From CBDDCX01 sp965226925 (GTDB taxonomy: Bacteria > Gemmatimonadota > Gemmatimonadetes > Longimicrobiales > Gaopeijiaceae), in assembly GCA_965226925.1 (NCBI GenBank), contig CBDDEN010000008.1, positions 310,001 to 374,000 of the forward strand: a stretch of 64,000 nucleotides of DNA, in the 5' to 3' direction. The first letter of the stretch is position 1. Each line of letters opens with the position of its first letter. Under the pieces are notes generated by a model. It searched no databases, was not told where the DNA came from, and worked only from the letters and a program-made list of their open reading frames with translations. Positions 47,909 to 57,155 of this stretch are shown piece after piece. A program made the position numbers and the translations under genes.

Positions 47909-49306
47909 CTACCCTTCGGGGAGCCCGGGCTCCGTCATTTTCCGGACGTCGAGCGCCTCGTCCACCTTGTCGGGCGCAATCAACTGGCGCCTTTCGACGA
48001 CTTCGCGCACGGACACACCCTCGCGCGCGGCCTCCTTGGCAACCTCGGCGGCCTTGTCATATCCGATATAGGGATTGAGAGCCGTGGCGATCGATGGGTT
48101 CTTCTCGAGGAGCTCCTTGGTACGCTTCTCATTCACTTCGATGCCCACGACGCATCGGTCCGCGAAGGTCCTGGCCATGTTCGCAAGGAGCGTTATCGAC
48201 TCCAGGAGCGCATGGGCCATGACAGGCATCATCACGTTGAGCTCGAAGTTGCCCCTTTGGCCGGCGACCGTCACCGTCGTGTGGTTCCCCATCACCCGGG
48301 CGGCCACCATCATCATCGCCTCGGACATGACCGGGTTCACCTTCCCTGGCATGATTGAGCTTCCGGGCTGAATCGCTGGGATGCGGATCTCCGCAATGCC
48401 CGAGGTCGGCCCGCTGGCCAACCACCGCAGGTCATCGGCGATCTTGAAGAAGCTGACGGCGATCGTATTCAGCGTACCTGCCGCATCGACCACGGCGTCC
48501 TTGGCCGCCTGAGCCTCGAAGTGGTTCTCCGCTTCACTGAAGTCCAGGCCCAGCTCTTCGGCGAGCCGGGCGATGGTCTTCGACGCGAACTCAGGGTGCG
48601 TGTTCATTCCAGTCCCCACGGCGGTCCCGCCGAGCGCGAGCTCGGCGAGCCCCGCGGAGGCGCCTCGCACCCGCTCGATGCCCTTGGTGAGTTGGTGAGC
48701 GTAGCCGCCGAACTGTTGTCCCAGCCTGACAGGCGTGGCATCCATCAGGTGCGTACGGCCGGACTTGAGCACGTGATCGAAGGCCTCGGCCTTGGCCGCC
48801 AGCGCGTCCCGCAGGTGGGTGAGCGCCGGGATGAGGTCTCGCTCCATCGCCACGCGGGCCGAGATGTGGATCGCAGAGGGAATGGTGTCGTTGGACGACT
48901 GACCGAAGTTCACGTGGTCGTTCGGGTGTACACGGCCCCCTTCCCCACCGAGGATCTGATCGGCACGGCGCGCGACGACCTCGTTGGTGTTCATGTTGGT
49001 GGACGTGCCGGATCCCGTCTGGTAGATGTCGAGCACGAACTCGTCATCCCACTTTCCGGCGGCCACCTCTTCGGCTGCGGCCACGATCGCCCCGGCGATC
49101 TCGGCGTCCAGGTAGCCGAGCTCCCGATTCGTGAGCGCCGCACCCTTCTTGATGAGGCCCATCGCCTGGATGAACCCGCGGCCGAAGCGCTGCCCACTGA
49201 TCGGGAAGTTCTCGAACGCTCTCTGCGTCTGCGCGCCGTAAAGGGCGCCGCTGGGCACTTGAACTTCGCCCAGGGAATCTCGTTCTACGCGATAACCGTC
49301 GGACAT
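47909..49306 (-). CDS. fumC: Fumarate hydratase, class II
   Basis: A 465-residue FumC from ATG 49306, normal for the family. It interconverts fumarate and malate in the TCA cycle, as a cytosolic homotetramer with no iron-sulfur cluster. The signature GSSIMPGKVNP contains the catalytic Ser loop. SSNDTIPSAIHI and SGRTHLMDATPV are substrate-binding regions. A 28-bp gap separates its start from the stop of the SDR gene upstream, and the next genes upstream are trxB and a flavoprotein. Confidence 0.97.
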   Translation of the reverse strand: MSDGYRVERDSLGEVQVPSGALYGAQTQRAFENFPISGQRFGRGFIQAMGLIKKGAALTNRELGYLDAEIAGAIVAAAEEVAAGKWDDEFVLDIYQTGSGTSTNMNTNEVVARRADQILGGEGGRVHPNDHVNFGQSSNDTIPSAIHISARVAMERDLIPALTHLRDALAAKAEAFDHVLKSGRTHLMDATPVRLGQQFGGYAHQLTKGIERVRGASAGLAELALGGTAVGTGMNTHPEFASKTIARLAEELGLDFSEAENHFEAQAAKDAVVDAAGTLNTIAVSFFKIADDLRWLASGPTSGIAEIRIPAIQPGSSIMPGKVNPVMSEAMMMVAARVMGNHTTVTVAGQRGNFELNVMMPVMAHALLESITLLANMARTFADRCVVGIEVNEKRTKELLEKNPSIATALNPYIGYDKAAEVAKEAAREGVSVREVVERRQLIAPDKVDEALDVRKMTEPGLPEG

Positions 49307-49334
49307 GCCTGCCTCATGGTTGTGGCGTGATCGC

Positions 49335-50060
49335 CTATCCTCGCCTGGGCGGACGGCTGGGCCGCATCTCCACCCGGCTGACGAGGGCATGGTCGGGATA
49401 TGAGAGGAGGTGCAAGGCGGCCGCGGCCACGTCGTTCGCCCCCAGGGCCCACTCCCTGTCCGCGCCGATCTCATGATCTGAAAATGTGGTGTTCACGCTG
49501 CCGGGCATGATGATGCTCACCCGGATTCCCGCGTATCGCAGATCCAGCATCATGGCTTCCGTCATACCGAGCAAGCCGAACTTGCTGGCGTTGTAGCCCG
49601 TGCCGCCGGCGAACGAGTTTCGTGAGGCGAGGGAGCCGATGTTGATGATCCACCCCTCCGTAGCCTTCAGGTGCGCAACCGCGGCCTTCGAGCAGCAAAA
49701 CACGCCTCGCAGGTTCGTGTCGATCTGGCTCTGCCAGTCCTCGAGGGAGAGATCCTCGATGGATCCGAAGAACCCGACGCCCGCGTTGTTGATCAAAATG
49801 TCGAGTCCGCCCAATTCGCGAACCGCCGCCTCGATGAGTCGCCCGCACTCGTCCGCCCGGCTGACGTCGGCGGGAATCCCGACCACCCGTCCGGAATTCG
49901 AGCCGTCCAGCTCGGCGGCAACGCGCTCCACGTCACCGGCCGTTCGCGCACTCACGACTACATCGGCACCCGCACCCGCGAGCGCCTCGGCCACGGATCG
50001 GCCGACTCCCCGGGTGGCCCCGGTGACGACACACGCCTTGCCTACGAGATCCACCGCCAT
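49335..50060 (-). CDS. SDR-family oxidoreductase
   Basis: A 241-residue classical SDR. TGATRGVGRS is the nucleotide loop, NNAGVGFFG the structural motif, Ser in NIGSLASRN the catalytic Ser, and YNASK the Tyr/Lys pair. No specific substrate; the first residues suggest NADP preference (SART after strand 2). Its ATG directly follows the trxB stop with no gap, so the two are cotranscribed and probably coupled. Confidence 0.85.
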   Translation of the reverse strand: MAVDLVGKACVVTGATRGVGRSVAEALAGAGADVVVSARTAGDVERVAAELDGSNSGRVVGIPADVSRADECGRLIEAAVRELGGLDILINNAGVGFFGSIEDLSLEDWQSQIDTNLRGVFCCSKAAVAHLKATEGWIINIGSLASRNSFAGGTGYNASKFGLLGMTEAMMLDLRYAGIRVSIIMPGSVNTTFSDHEIGADREWALGANDVAAAALHLLSYPDHALVSRVEMRPSRPPRRG

Positions 50061-51062
50061 CTAGTCCCCGGCCGCCGCACCGGATGTGACGCTCTCGACC
50101 CCGCCGTGCGCCAACCAGCGCTCCGCATCGAGCGCCGCCATACATCCGGTTCCAGCAGCGGAGACTGCCTGCTTGTAGTAGTCGTCCATGACGTCCCCCG
50201 CGGCAAAGACGCCGGGCACAGACGTCTCGGTGCGCCACGATACCGGCGTCTCGATCCATCCGTTGGGCTTCAGCGCAACCTGCCCACCCAGGAACTCGGT
50301 ATTGGGCGTATGGCCGATGGCCACGAACAGCCCAGCCACCTCGAGACGGCATGGCTCACCGGTCTGAGTGTCCTCCAGCAGAACGGCGGTGATCACGTCG
50401 TCGCCCTCGACCTCGGTCACGACCTGGTTCCACTCGAAGCGGATCTTCTCCACCGCGAAGGCTCGATCCTGCATGATCTTCGAGGCACGCAGTTCATCCC
50501 GCCGGTGCACGACGACGACCTCCTTGGCGAACTTCGCCATGTAGAGGGCGTCTTCCATGGCACTGTCTCCCCCTCCCACGATGGCGATGACCTGGTTGCG
50601 GAAGTGCGGGAGCGCCCCGTCGCATACGGCGCACGCCGAAACCCCTCCGCCACTCTGAGCCAGACGCTCCTCGTTCGGAAGCCCGATCCATTGGGCGTTG
50701 GCGCCGGTGGCGACGATGACCGTATCGCTCTCGATCTCCGTTCCCCCGCTCGTCTTCAGGAGCAACGGCCGAACCGAGAAGTCGACCTCGGCCGCGTCCT
50801 CCGTGATGACCCTGGTATCGAAGCGGACCGCTTGGGCCTTGAAGTGAGCCATCATCTCGATGCCCGTGATCCCCTCCGGGAAGCCCGGGTAGTTCTCCAC
50901 CTCCGTGGTGTACATCAACTGCCCGCCGGGAATCATGGTCCTGCTTCCGGCACCCTCGACCACGAAGGGGTTCAGGCTCGCCCGGGCGGCGTAGATGGCG
51001 GCGGTCCAGGCCGCGGGGCCCGAGCCGATGATGACGACTTGTTCGCGTTGGCGTTCAGGCAT
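50061..51062 (-). CDS. trxB: Thioredoxin reductase
   Basis: A 333-residue NADPH-thioredoxin reductase of normal length from ATG 51062. FAD motif IIGSGPAAWTAAIYAARA (11-28), redox Cys pair CAVC (C144, C147) and NADPH motif VGGGDSAMEDA are present. C-terminal GVFAAGDVMD closes the FAD domain. It keeps thioredoxin reduced and so supports MsrB. It lies 8 bp downstream of a flavoprotein gene of the related ferredoxin-NADP reductase type. Confidence 0.96.
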   Translation of the reverse strand: MPERQREQVVIIGSGPAAWTAAIYAARASLNPFVVEGAGSRTMIPGGQLMYTTEVENYPGFPEGITGIEMMAHFKAQAVRFDTRVITEDAAEVDFSVRPLLLKTSGGTEIESDTVIVATGANAQWIGLPNEERLAQSGGGVSACAVCDGALPHFRNQVIAIVGGGDSAMEDALYMAKFAKEVVVVHRRDELRASKIMQDRAFAVEKIRFEWNQVVTEVEGDDVITAVLLEDTQTGEPCRLEVAGLFVAIGHTPNTEFLGGQVALKPNGWIETPVSWRTETSVPGVFAAGDVMDDYYKQAVSAAGTGCMAALDAERWLAHGGVESVTSGAAAGD

Positions 51063-51070
51063 GTGGCGCT

Positions 51071-52078
51071 CTATTTGTCCTTGAAAATGGCCAGGTTCGT
51101 GGAGTGGCCGGGATTCACTCGAGCCTCGGGATCCAGGTAGTTCGCGGCGTTGTTCACGGCGATAGCGGCTTCGGCGTATCCGGTAGCGATGAGATCGATC
51201 TTGCCGGGATACGACACGACGTCTCCGGCGCCGTAGATGCCGGGAATCGACGTCTCCATCAGCTGACTCACGACGATCCGGTTCTTGTCGAGCTCCAGCC
51301 CCCACGACTTCATGGGACCGAGGTCGGGCTTGAATCCCAAGAAGCACAGGACGGCGTCGACCTCGATATCGATGTCCTCGTCGGTGCGATTGTCGTAGAT
51401 GGTGACGGCCTCGACGGCACCGTTTCCGCGGATCTCGCGCACCTCGTAAAACGTCCTCAGGTCGATCTCACCGGCCTCGTCGGCCGCGTGCAGCTGCTCG
51501 ATCGACGCCTCGTGGGCCCTGAACCCGTCGCGGCGATGCACCATCGTGAGGTGCGCGGCCCGGTCCTTGAGGCTCAGGGCCCAATCCAGGGCGGAATCAC
51601 CGCCGCCGACGATGAGGACCTTCTTGTCCAGATAGTCGTCGGGGTTCTTCACCGCGTAGTAGATCCCCTTACCGAGAAGGTCGTCATACCCGAGGCACTT
51701 GAGGTGCTTCGGCTCGAAGGCGCCTTTGCCTCCGGCGATGAGCACGGATCGGGTTGCGTACTCGCCGCCCCGGCACCGGAAGACGAATCGGTCCCCGTGC
51801 CTTTCCAGTTCCCTGACTTCTTCGTCCAGGACCACGTCCGGATCGAACTGGGTGCCCTGAGTGATCATATCCCGGGCCAGGTCCTTCGCCAGAATCTTCG
51901 GAATCCCGCCGACATCGAAGACGTACTTCTCCGGATAGAGGGCCATGAGTTGACCCCCGAGCTCGGGCAGGGAGTCTATGATGCGGGTCGAAACCCCCCT
52001 GAGCCCGGCGTAGAACGCACCGAACAGGCCCGTAGGTCCGCCTCCGATGATCGTGATGTCACGTACGTCGTCGTGCAT
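51071..52078 (-). CDS. Ferredoxin/flavodoxin-NADP reductase, thioredoxin-reductase-like type
   Basis: A 335-residue flavoprotein. FAD motif IIGGGPTGLFGAFYAGLRG and NADP motif VGGGDSALDWALSL are those of the TrxR fold, but the redox Cys pair is absent. The pattern matches the YumC-type ferredoxin-NADP+ reductases of Firmicutes and Chlorobi. It would pass electrons between NADPH and ferredoxin. It stands beside trxB, 8 bp upstream, in one operon. Confidence 0.88.
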   Translation of the reverse strand: MHDDVRDITIIGGGPTGLFGAFYAGLRGVSTRIIDSLPELGGQLMALYPEKYVFDVGGIPKILAKDLARDMITQGTQFDPDVVLDEEVRELERHGDRFVFRCRGGEYATRSVLIAGGKGAFEPKHLKCLGYDDLLGKGIYYAVKNPDDYLDKKVLIVGGGDSALDWALSLKDRAAHLTMVHRRDGFRAHEASIEQLHAADEAGEIDLRTFYEVREIRGNGAVEAVTIYDNRTDEDIDIEVDAVLCFLGFKPDLGPMKSWGLELDKNRIVVSQLMETSIPGIYGAGDVVSYPGKIDLIATGYAEAAIAVNNAANYLDPEARVNPGHSTNLAIFKDK

Positions 52079-52228
52079 GGTCTATAACCGTGCAGGGTCT
52101 GAATCGATGGGCCAGGTACAGCCGACCCGGTGGTCGGTCTCGGTGAACCGCAGACTGAAGTCTAACCGCGGACGGGAAGAGGTCCAACCGGACTTCCGCC
52201 ATGAGAACGGGGTCCGGCGAGGGGGTGG

Positions 52229-53488
52229 CTACAGGCCTTCGAAGGACCCCGCTTCCCCTCCGGCGAAGAGCTCGGATCGCCGATAGCGCTCGATTCCCCT
52301 CACCACGAGCAGCTTGACGCCGACCGCCGCGGGAACACCGACCAAAAGGCCGACGAACCCGAAGAAAAAACCGCCGACAGACAGGGCGAGAACGATCCAG
52401 ACCGGGTGAAGTCCCACGGACTCGCCCACGATGCGGGGGCTGATGAAGCTGCCCTCCAGGATCTGCGTGAAGCCGTACACGCCGGCCACCTTTATCAGTG
52501 CCGTGACCACGTTGCCGCTCACCAAAGCGACGCCGATGGCCGGAATGATGCTCAGAACGAGCCCCAGAAAGGGAATCAACCCTAGGACTCCGACCAGCCC
52601 CCCCAAGAGGAACGGATAGGGGAACCGGACCACGAAGAGGAGCACGCCCGTGAGGACGCCGAGAATCACGGCGACCGTGACCTGTCCCCTCATGTAGTTG
52701 GCGAGCAGCGCGTCGTACTCCATGGCGAAATCCACGACCGCTGCTTCGCGGGAGCGAGGCAGCAGCTCCCGAACCCGCCCGAGGATCTTGTCGTAGTCCC
52801 GGAGTAGGTAGAAGGTCAGCACGGGGGTGAGGACGACGTAGCCGACGAGGGTCGCAACGGATCCGAGCCCCCTTCCCAAGCCCAGGACGCTGGCCCACGC
52901 CCCACTCGCCAGGCTGGTGCGCCGCTCCTGTAAGAACGACACGACCCGAGCGGGATCCAGCGTGCGGAGGTCCGGAAAGGACTCCTGGTCGAGGCCGGGA
53001 ATGTTCGCCAGGAGCACCCGCTCGCGAAGTCCGCTGAACCACCCGCCAACCCGGTCTAGGAGTGTGGGGGCTGCCTCGATGAGCTGGTCCAACTGCGCGA
53101 CGAGTGCCGGGATTCCGAAGAGCACCAACGCCGCCCCGATCCCTACCACCGGCAGGGCCAGGAGCACGATGCCAAGCGTGCGGCCGAGGCCGCGGGCCTC
53201 GAGGGTGTCGACGACCGGATCCAGCATATAGGCCAGGACGAAGCCCAGGACGAAGGGGGCGAGCAGGAACCCGGTGGTGGCGAGCAGCCAGTAGAGCGTC
53301 AGAACCGCAGCGACGCCCACGATGAGTCCGTGCCCCTCAACGTCCCTGAACGGAAGGAGGAGCAGGACCAGAATCCAGAAGAGGAGAAAGGGGTTCAACA
53401 GGTTCTGGATGCCGAACAGGAAGAGTCCGAAGACCAAGAGAGCGGCTACCGCCTGTAGAACCCGCCAAACGGACTGCGTGGCCGTCAT
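52229..53488 (-). CDS. AI-2E family transporter (YhhT/PerM type)
   Basis: A 419-residue membrane protein from ATG 53488, which overlaps the NUDIX stop as ATGA. Eight or so hydrophobic segments, with a long soluble stretch at about 150-210, fit the family. The conserved ILEGSFISPRIVGESVGLHP region near the end is characteristic. Family members have been linked to autoinducer-2 export or Na+/H+ exchange; neither should be assumed here. Confidence 0.87.
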   Translation of the reverse strand: MTATQSVWRVLQAVAALLVFGLFLFGIQNLLNPFLLFWILVLLLLPFRDVEGHGLIVGVAAVLTLYWLLATTGFLLAPFVLGFVLAYMLDPVVDTLEARGLGRTLGIVLLALPVVGIGAALVLFGIPALVAQLDQLIEAAPTLLDRVGGWFSGLRERVLLANIPGLDQESFPDLRTLDPARVVSFLQERRTSLASGAWASVLGLGRGLGSVATLVGYVVLTPVLTFYLLRDYDKILGRVRELLPRSREAAVVDFAMEYDALLANYMRGQVTVAVILGVLTGVLLFVVRFPYPFLLGGLVGVLGLIPFLGLVLSIIPAIGVALVSGNVVTALIKVAGVYGFTQILEGSFISPRIVGESVGLHPVWIVLALSVGGFFFGFVGLLVGVPAAVGVKLLVVRGIERYRRSELFAGGEAGSFEGL

Positions 53489-53937
53489 GGAGCGCCCCAC
53501 GGGTCATCCGACTCCAGTGCCTCGGCCGCCCTCGCCATGACCTGCCGGGCATTGTCGTACGCCACTGTCATGATGGCGTCGGGCACCGGAAGCCACAGGC
53601 ACTCTGTGATCCCCTCCTCCAACTCGGGCCGCGCCTCTCCATCTCGAGAGGCCATCAGGAAGTACTCACAGAACTTGTGGATCAGATCACCCTTCAGCCG
53701 AAAGTACCAATCGATGGTGCCCAAGGAGGGCCCCATCTCGAGCGCGTCGAGCCCGGTTTCCTCGCCCACTTCGCGCACCGCCGCCTCCGCGGAACTCTCG
53801 TCGCCTTCGAGATGGCCCTTGGGCAGTCCCCACTTCCCGTAAGGGTCCTTGATGAGCAGGAAGTGCACCGAGCCCTCGATCCTGCGAGCCACCACGCCGC
53901 CGGAGCTCCGCTCGATCCTCGCCCGAGGTCCGGCCAT
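53485..53937 (-). CDS. NUDIX hydrolase
   Basis: A 150-residue NUDIX protein. The complete Nudix box GHLEGDESSAEAAVREVGEE starts at residue 41 and continues TGL, with all catalytic Glu residues. It resembles the small diadenosine-polyphosphate or NDP-hexose hydrolases; the substrate cannot be told. The gene sits between the Mla-type MCE gene (16 bp upstream) and the AI-2E gene (4-bp overlap). Confidence 0.9.
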   Translation of the reverse strand: MAGPRARIERSSGGVVARRIEGSVHFLLIKDPYGKWGLPKGHLEGDESSAEAAVREVGEETGLDALEMGPSLGTIDWYFRLKGDLIHKFCEYFLMASRDGEARPELEEGITECLWLPVPDAIMTVAYDNARQVMARAAEALESDDPWGAP

Positions 53938-53952
53938 CGATCCCCTCCCCCG

Positions 53953-54963
53953 TTAGAAGATCGAGAGGCGCACATACTTCCGCGGGTTCGCCCGGAGGTC
54001 CTGCATCAGGAGATTGAGCTCCTCGAGCAGGCCTTCGGCTCGAACGGCGAACGCGGTGTCGGAGATGAGCCGGCCAAGCGATCCCTCTCCACGTTCCATG
54101 CGATCCGTGATGCGATTCAGCGCCAACATCGTCGAATCGGCCCGAGCCAGCGTTCCGGAAAGGCTCTCGGACGCGGAGGAGATGTCGCCGGGCATATCCC
54201 TCAGCCCCTGCGTGATGACCCGAGTGTTGACCAGAATGGAGTCCACCTCTCCGGAGGAGAGCACGGCGTCGATACTCTCCAAGGATCCCCGAGCCGAGGA
54301 GAGGGCCGTGGCGATCTCGTCCGTGGCTGTCCTGACGTCCTCAGCGATGCTCGTGAACAGGGTGGACTGCTCCTCGACAACCCTGCCCAGAGTGGCGGTG
54401 AGCTGCTGCATGTTGTCGATGGCCTGTGCGAGTTGATCAGCGGTTTCATCACTGAACGCACGGTCGAAGCGGTCGGTGAGGGACGCCAGGTTCTGTGCCA
54501 CTTCGTCGCCGACGGCGGTCAGGCGTGAGAGGTCCGGCAGGGTATAGCCACCCAGGACTCTGATGCCATCCACGAACCGCTCGTCGGCCGGCACCTCGTA
54601 GTAGTCGAACCTCGGAAAGCGCGAACGGGTTACGATCTCGGGCTGCCAGTCGCCGAACATGGACTCGGGAGCGACGACCACCACGGCATCCCCATCGAGG
54701 ATCCAGTCACCTTCCAGCAGCAACTCGATCCGCACTGCGGAGCCGCCCGTCTCGACCGCGATGGCGCCGACGCGACCGATGTTGACCCCCCTGAACTTCA
54801 CCGCGTTACCGCTTGCGAGCTGACCCACGTCCCGGAGAAGGACCTGGACCTCGGTCTCGGTGCTGCCCCATCGTTTGCCCTGGAGCCAGAGCGTTCCGAA
54901 TATTCCGATGGCCAAGCCGACGAGGACGACGAAACCGACCAGAAATTCCCTGCGGGCGGTCAA
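53953..54963 (-). CDS. MCE/MlaD-family protein
   Basis: A 336-residue protein with one N-terminal membrane span (8-27). A single MCE domain follows at about 38-115 (VLLRDVGQLASGNAVKFRGV). A long helical C-terminus has Ser/Thr-rich coiled-coil stretches (about 150-310). It probably forms the periplasmic hexameric ring of a lipid transporter. With the permease and ATPase genes upstream, it completes the inner-membrane part of an Mla-like system. MlaB and MlaC homologues are not seen nearby. Confidence 0.9.
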   Translation of the reverse strand: MTARREFLVGFVVLVGLAIGIFGTLWLQGKRWGSTETEVQVLLRDVGQLASGNAVKFRGVNIGRVGAIAVETGGSAVRIELLLEGDWILDGDAVVVVAPESMFGDWQPEIVTRSRFPRFDYYEVPADERFVDGIRVLGGYTLPDLSRLTAVGDEVAQNLASLTDRFDRAFSDETADQLAQAIDNMQQLTATLGRVVEEQSTLFTSIAEDVRTATDEIATALSSARGSLESIDAVLSSGEVDSILVNTRVITQGLRDMPGDISSASESLSGTLARADSTMLALNRITDRMERGEGSLGRLISDTAFAVRAEGLLEELNLLMQDLRANPRKYVRLSIF

Positions 54964-55027
54964 ACCTCAGCCACCTTCGGCTCGGGATTCCACACGAGGG
55001 AGCGGGCGCCGTGGATCGCATACCGGA

Positions 55028-55777
55028 TCATTCCGTCTCCTCCACCAACTCGGGACGTCCCTCGATGAAGGCCCTCACCAGCGGATCGTCCGTGTTTTGG
55101 ATCTCCTCGACGGTTCCGCTCGTGCGGATACGACCTTCGTAGAGCATCGCTATCCGGTCCGAGATGCGGTACGCGCTTGCCATATCGTGGGTGACGACGA
55201 TGCCGGTCACGCCCAACTCCTCGCTCATTCGCATGATGAGCCGGTCGATTCTCGTCACCGTTATCGGATCGAGACCGGTCGTCGGCTCATCGTACAGAAG
55301 GTATTTGGGCCTCATCGCTATGGCCCGGGCCAAACCCGCCCTCTTCACCATACCGCCGGAAAGCTCGGATGGGTAGCGTGCCTCGACCCCCTGGAGGTCG
55401 ACCATCGAGAGGCACTCCCGCACGCGGGAACTGATCTCCTCTTCATACATGTCGGGAATGCGGCGGAGTCCCATGGCGACGTTGTCGGCGATTGTCATGG
55501 AGTCGAGGAGAGCGGCGAACTGGAAGACGTATCCCACCCTCCGACGGAGCTGCGTCAGCTCGTCACCTTCGAGCTGGCACACGTTCTGGTCGTCGATCCA
55601 GACCTCGCCTCGGTCCGGTTGGACGAGCCCTATGATCTGTTTGAGCGTTACGGATTTCCCGGCACCCGACGATCCGATGATGCTCACCGTTTCCCCGTCA
55701 CGGACATCCAGCGAGAACCCCTGGAGGATCTTCTTCTCCCCGAACGCCTTATGGACGTCATTGAGCCGAATGCTCAA
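55028..55777 (-). CDS. Mla-type ABC transporter ATP-binding protein
   Basis: A 249-residue ATPase read from TTG 55777. The TTG overlaps the permease stop in a TTGA; no ATG in frame gives the first strand SIRLNDVHKAFG. Walker A GSSGAGKS, signature LSGGMVKR, Walker B LLYDEPT and the switch His in VVTHDM are clear. It energises phospholipid transport through the MlaE-type permease. The unusual TTG start and overlap suggest its expression depends on translation of the upstream gene. Confidence 0.92.
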   Translation of the reverse strand: MSIRLNDVHKAFGEKKILQGFSLDVRDGETVSIIGSSGAGKSVTLKQIIGLVQPDRGEVWIDDQNVCQLEGDELTQLRRRVGYVFQFAALLDSMTIADNVAMGLRRIPDMYEEEISSRVRECLSMVDLQGVEARYPSELSGGMVKRAGLARAIAMRPKYLLYDEPTTGLDPITVTRIDRLIMRMSEELGVTGIVVTHDMASAYRISDRIAMLYEGRIRTSGTVEEIQNTDDPLVRAFIEGRPELVEETE

Positions 55778-56556
55778 AGCAGCACCATGGCCCAAAAAGC
55801 ATCGAGCACGAGGATCAGCATGCTCCCCACAACGACGGAGCGCGTGGCCGCAATGCCGACACCCGCGGCTCCACCCTTCGTATGGAATCCGTAGAATGAA
55901 CCCACCCCCGTGACGATGAGGCCGAAGCTCGTGCTCTTGATTGCGGCGAACTGCACGTCCCAGGGCTCGAAGAATAGCTTGAGACCCTTTACGAACTCGG
56001 CGCTGGACATGTCGAGCAGAGCCATGGAAGCGGCCCAACCCGCCACGATCCCCATGGCCGAGGCCATGACGACGACGATCGGGAACATGAGGACACCCGC
56101 CAACACGCGCGGCACCACCAGATAGGCGAGCGGATCGTAGGCGAGGGTCTCCAGGGCGTCGATCTGCTCCGTGACACGCATCGTGCCGATCTCGGCGGAG
56201 ATGCTGGCGCCGACCCGGCCGGCCAGGGAGAGACCGGTGAGCACCGGTCCCAACTCCATGATGATCGTCTTTCCGACCAGCGTGCCCACGAAGTACATGG
56301 GCACGGCGCCGGTGAACGTATACGAAGCCTGAAGGGCCAGCACGATGCCGGTGAACGTCGCAATGAATAGGGCGATCGGGACGGAGGCTACGCCGACGGC
56401 CACCAATTCGGGCATCAGGCGCGGTCCCCAGATCTCGACGTTCCTAAGGGCGCGTGCCGCCCCCGCAGCGAGATACCCGGCCATCCCGAGCGAATGCACC
56501 GCCCCCAACGTCCATCGCCCGAGATACCTCACGGGAGCCGTCATCGTGCCGTTCAT
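55774..56556 (-). CDS. MlaE-type ABC transporter permease
   Basis: A 260-residue MlaE/YrbE-family permease with five or six membrane spans. Family motifs: IMELGPVLTGLSLAGRVGAS and EIGTMRVTEQIDALE. It carries lipids across the inner membrane with the ATPase and MCE genes downstream (mlaE-F-D order). The start ATG at 56556 is the only good one. It heads the operon that continues to the NUDIX and AI-2E genes. Confidence 0.94.
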   Translation of the reverse strand: MNGTMTAPVRYLGRWTLGAVHSLGMAGYLAAGAARALRNVEIWGPRLMPELVAVGVASVPIALFIATFTGIVLALQASYTFTGAVPMYFVGTLVGKTIIMELGPVLTGLSLAGRVGASISAEIGTMRVTEQIDALETLAYDPLAYLVVPRVLAGVLMFPIVVVMASAMGIVAGWAASMALLDMSSAEFVKGLKLFFEPWDVQFAAIKSTSFGLIVTGVGSFYGFHTKGGAAGVGIAATRSVVVGSMLILVLDAFWAMVLL

Positions 56557-56646
56557 AAACGGAAGATAGCCCGGCCGAGATTGTGGTGGCTAGTGCGCGC
56601 CGGTGCTGTCCGGGGAGTACAGCGAGGTGGTTGGCCGCTACTCGAC

Positions 56647-57006
56647 TCAGCCTCGTGACGCTACGGGCATGTCGTCTTCGAGCGTATAGACGATCTCCTC
56701 GGAGCCGCCGTCCGCGGTCGGGATCGTGCACGTGACTTGGACTCTGCACACCACCTGGTACGGATCCGAAACGGCGACTTCCATGTCGACACCCTGGCCG
56801 GCCGACATGATGCGGGTACGCACCCGCTCGCCTGGGCTCACCTCGCGTCCCTTCGCGGGATTACGAAAGAGGGTCTTGGTGGACTGTCGGCCGCTGTCCA
56901 GCGTTCGAGTGACCTTCACCAACCTGAGCCAATCCGGCTGGTAGTTGATCTGGTACTCGAAGCCCTGCTGGTCCGCGCCCTTGCCCTCCCGGTTATGCCT
57001 CCCCAT
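56647..57006 (-). CDS. Small conserved-looking protein of unknown function
   Basis: A 119-residue soluble protein. The sequence is beta-rich, with pairs such as WLRLVKVTRTLDSGRQSTKT and PYQVVCRVQVTCTI, suggesting a small beta-sandwich. It has a basic head with a Gly/Lys pattern. No family recognised. It stands 90 bp upstream of the mlaE-like gene, on the same strand. Confidence 0.6.
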   Translation of the reverse strand: MGRHNREGKGADQQGFEYQINYQPDWLRLVKVTRTLDSGRQSTKTLFRNPAKGREVSPGERVRTRIMSAGQGVDMEVAVSDPYQVVCRVQVTCTIPTADGGSEEIVYTLEDDMPVASRG

Positions 57007-57155
57007 GTCGTCTCCGGTGGAAATAGCAAAAAAGCGACAAGTACACGAATGTTTATCCGCCTCGGGAAATTGTCAAGTTTCTTTTTACGAAAAGTCCGAT
57101 AGCGCTTTTTCTATTTGGTGTTTCTCCGTATCTGGAATCCTGAATTCGTCCCGAC

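Noticed and set aside
52229..53488. Quorum-sensing exporter because of the AI-2E name
   Set aside because: The family name is historical; no luxS or lsr genes are in the window.
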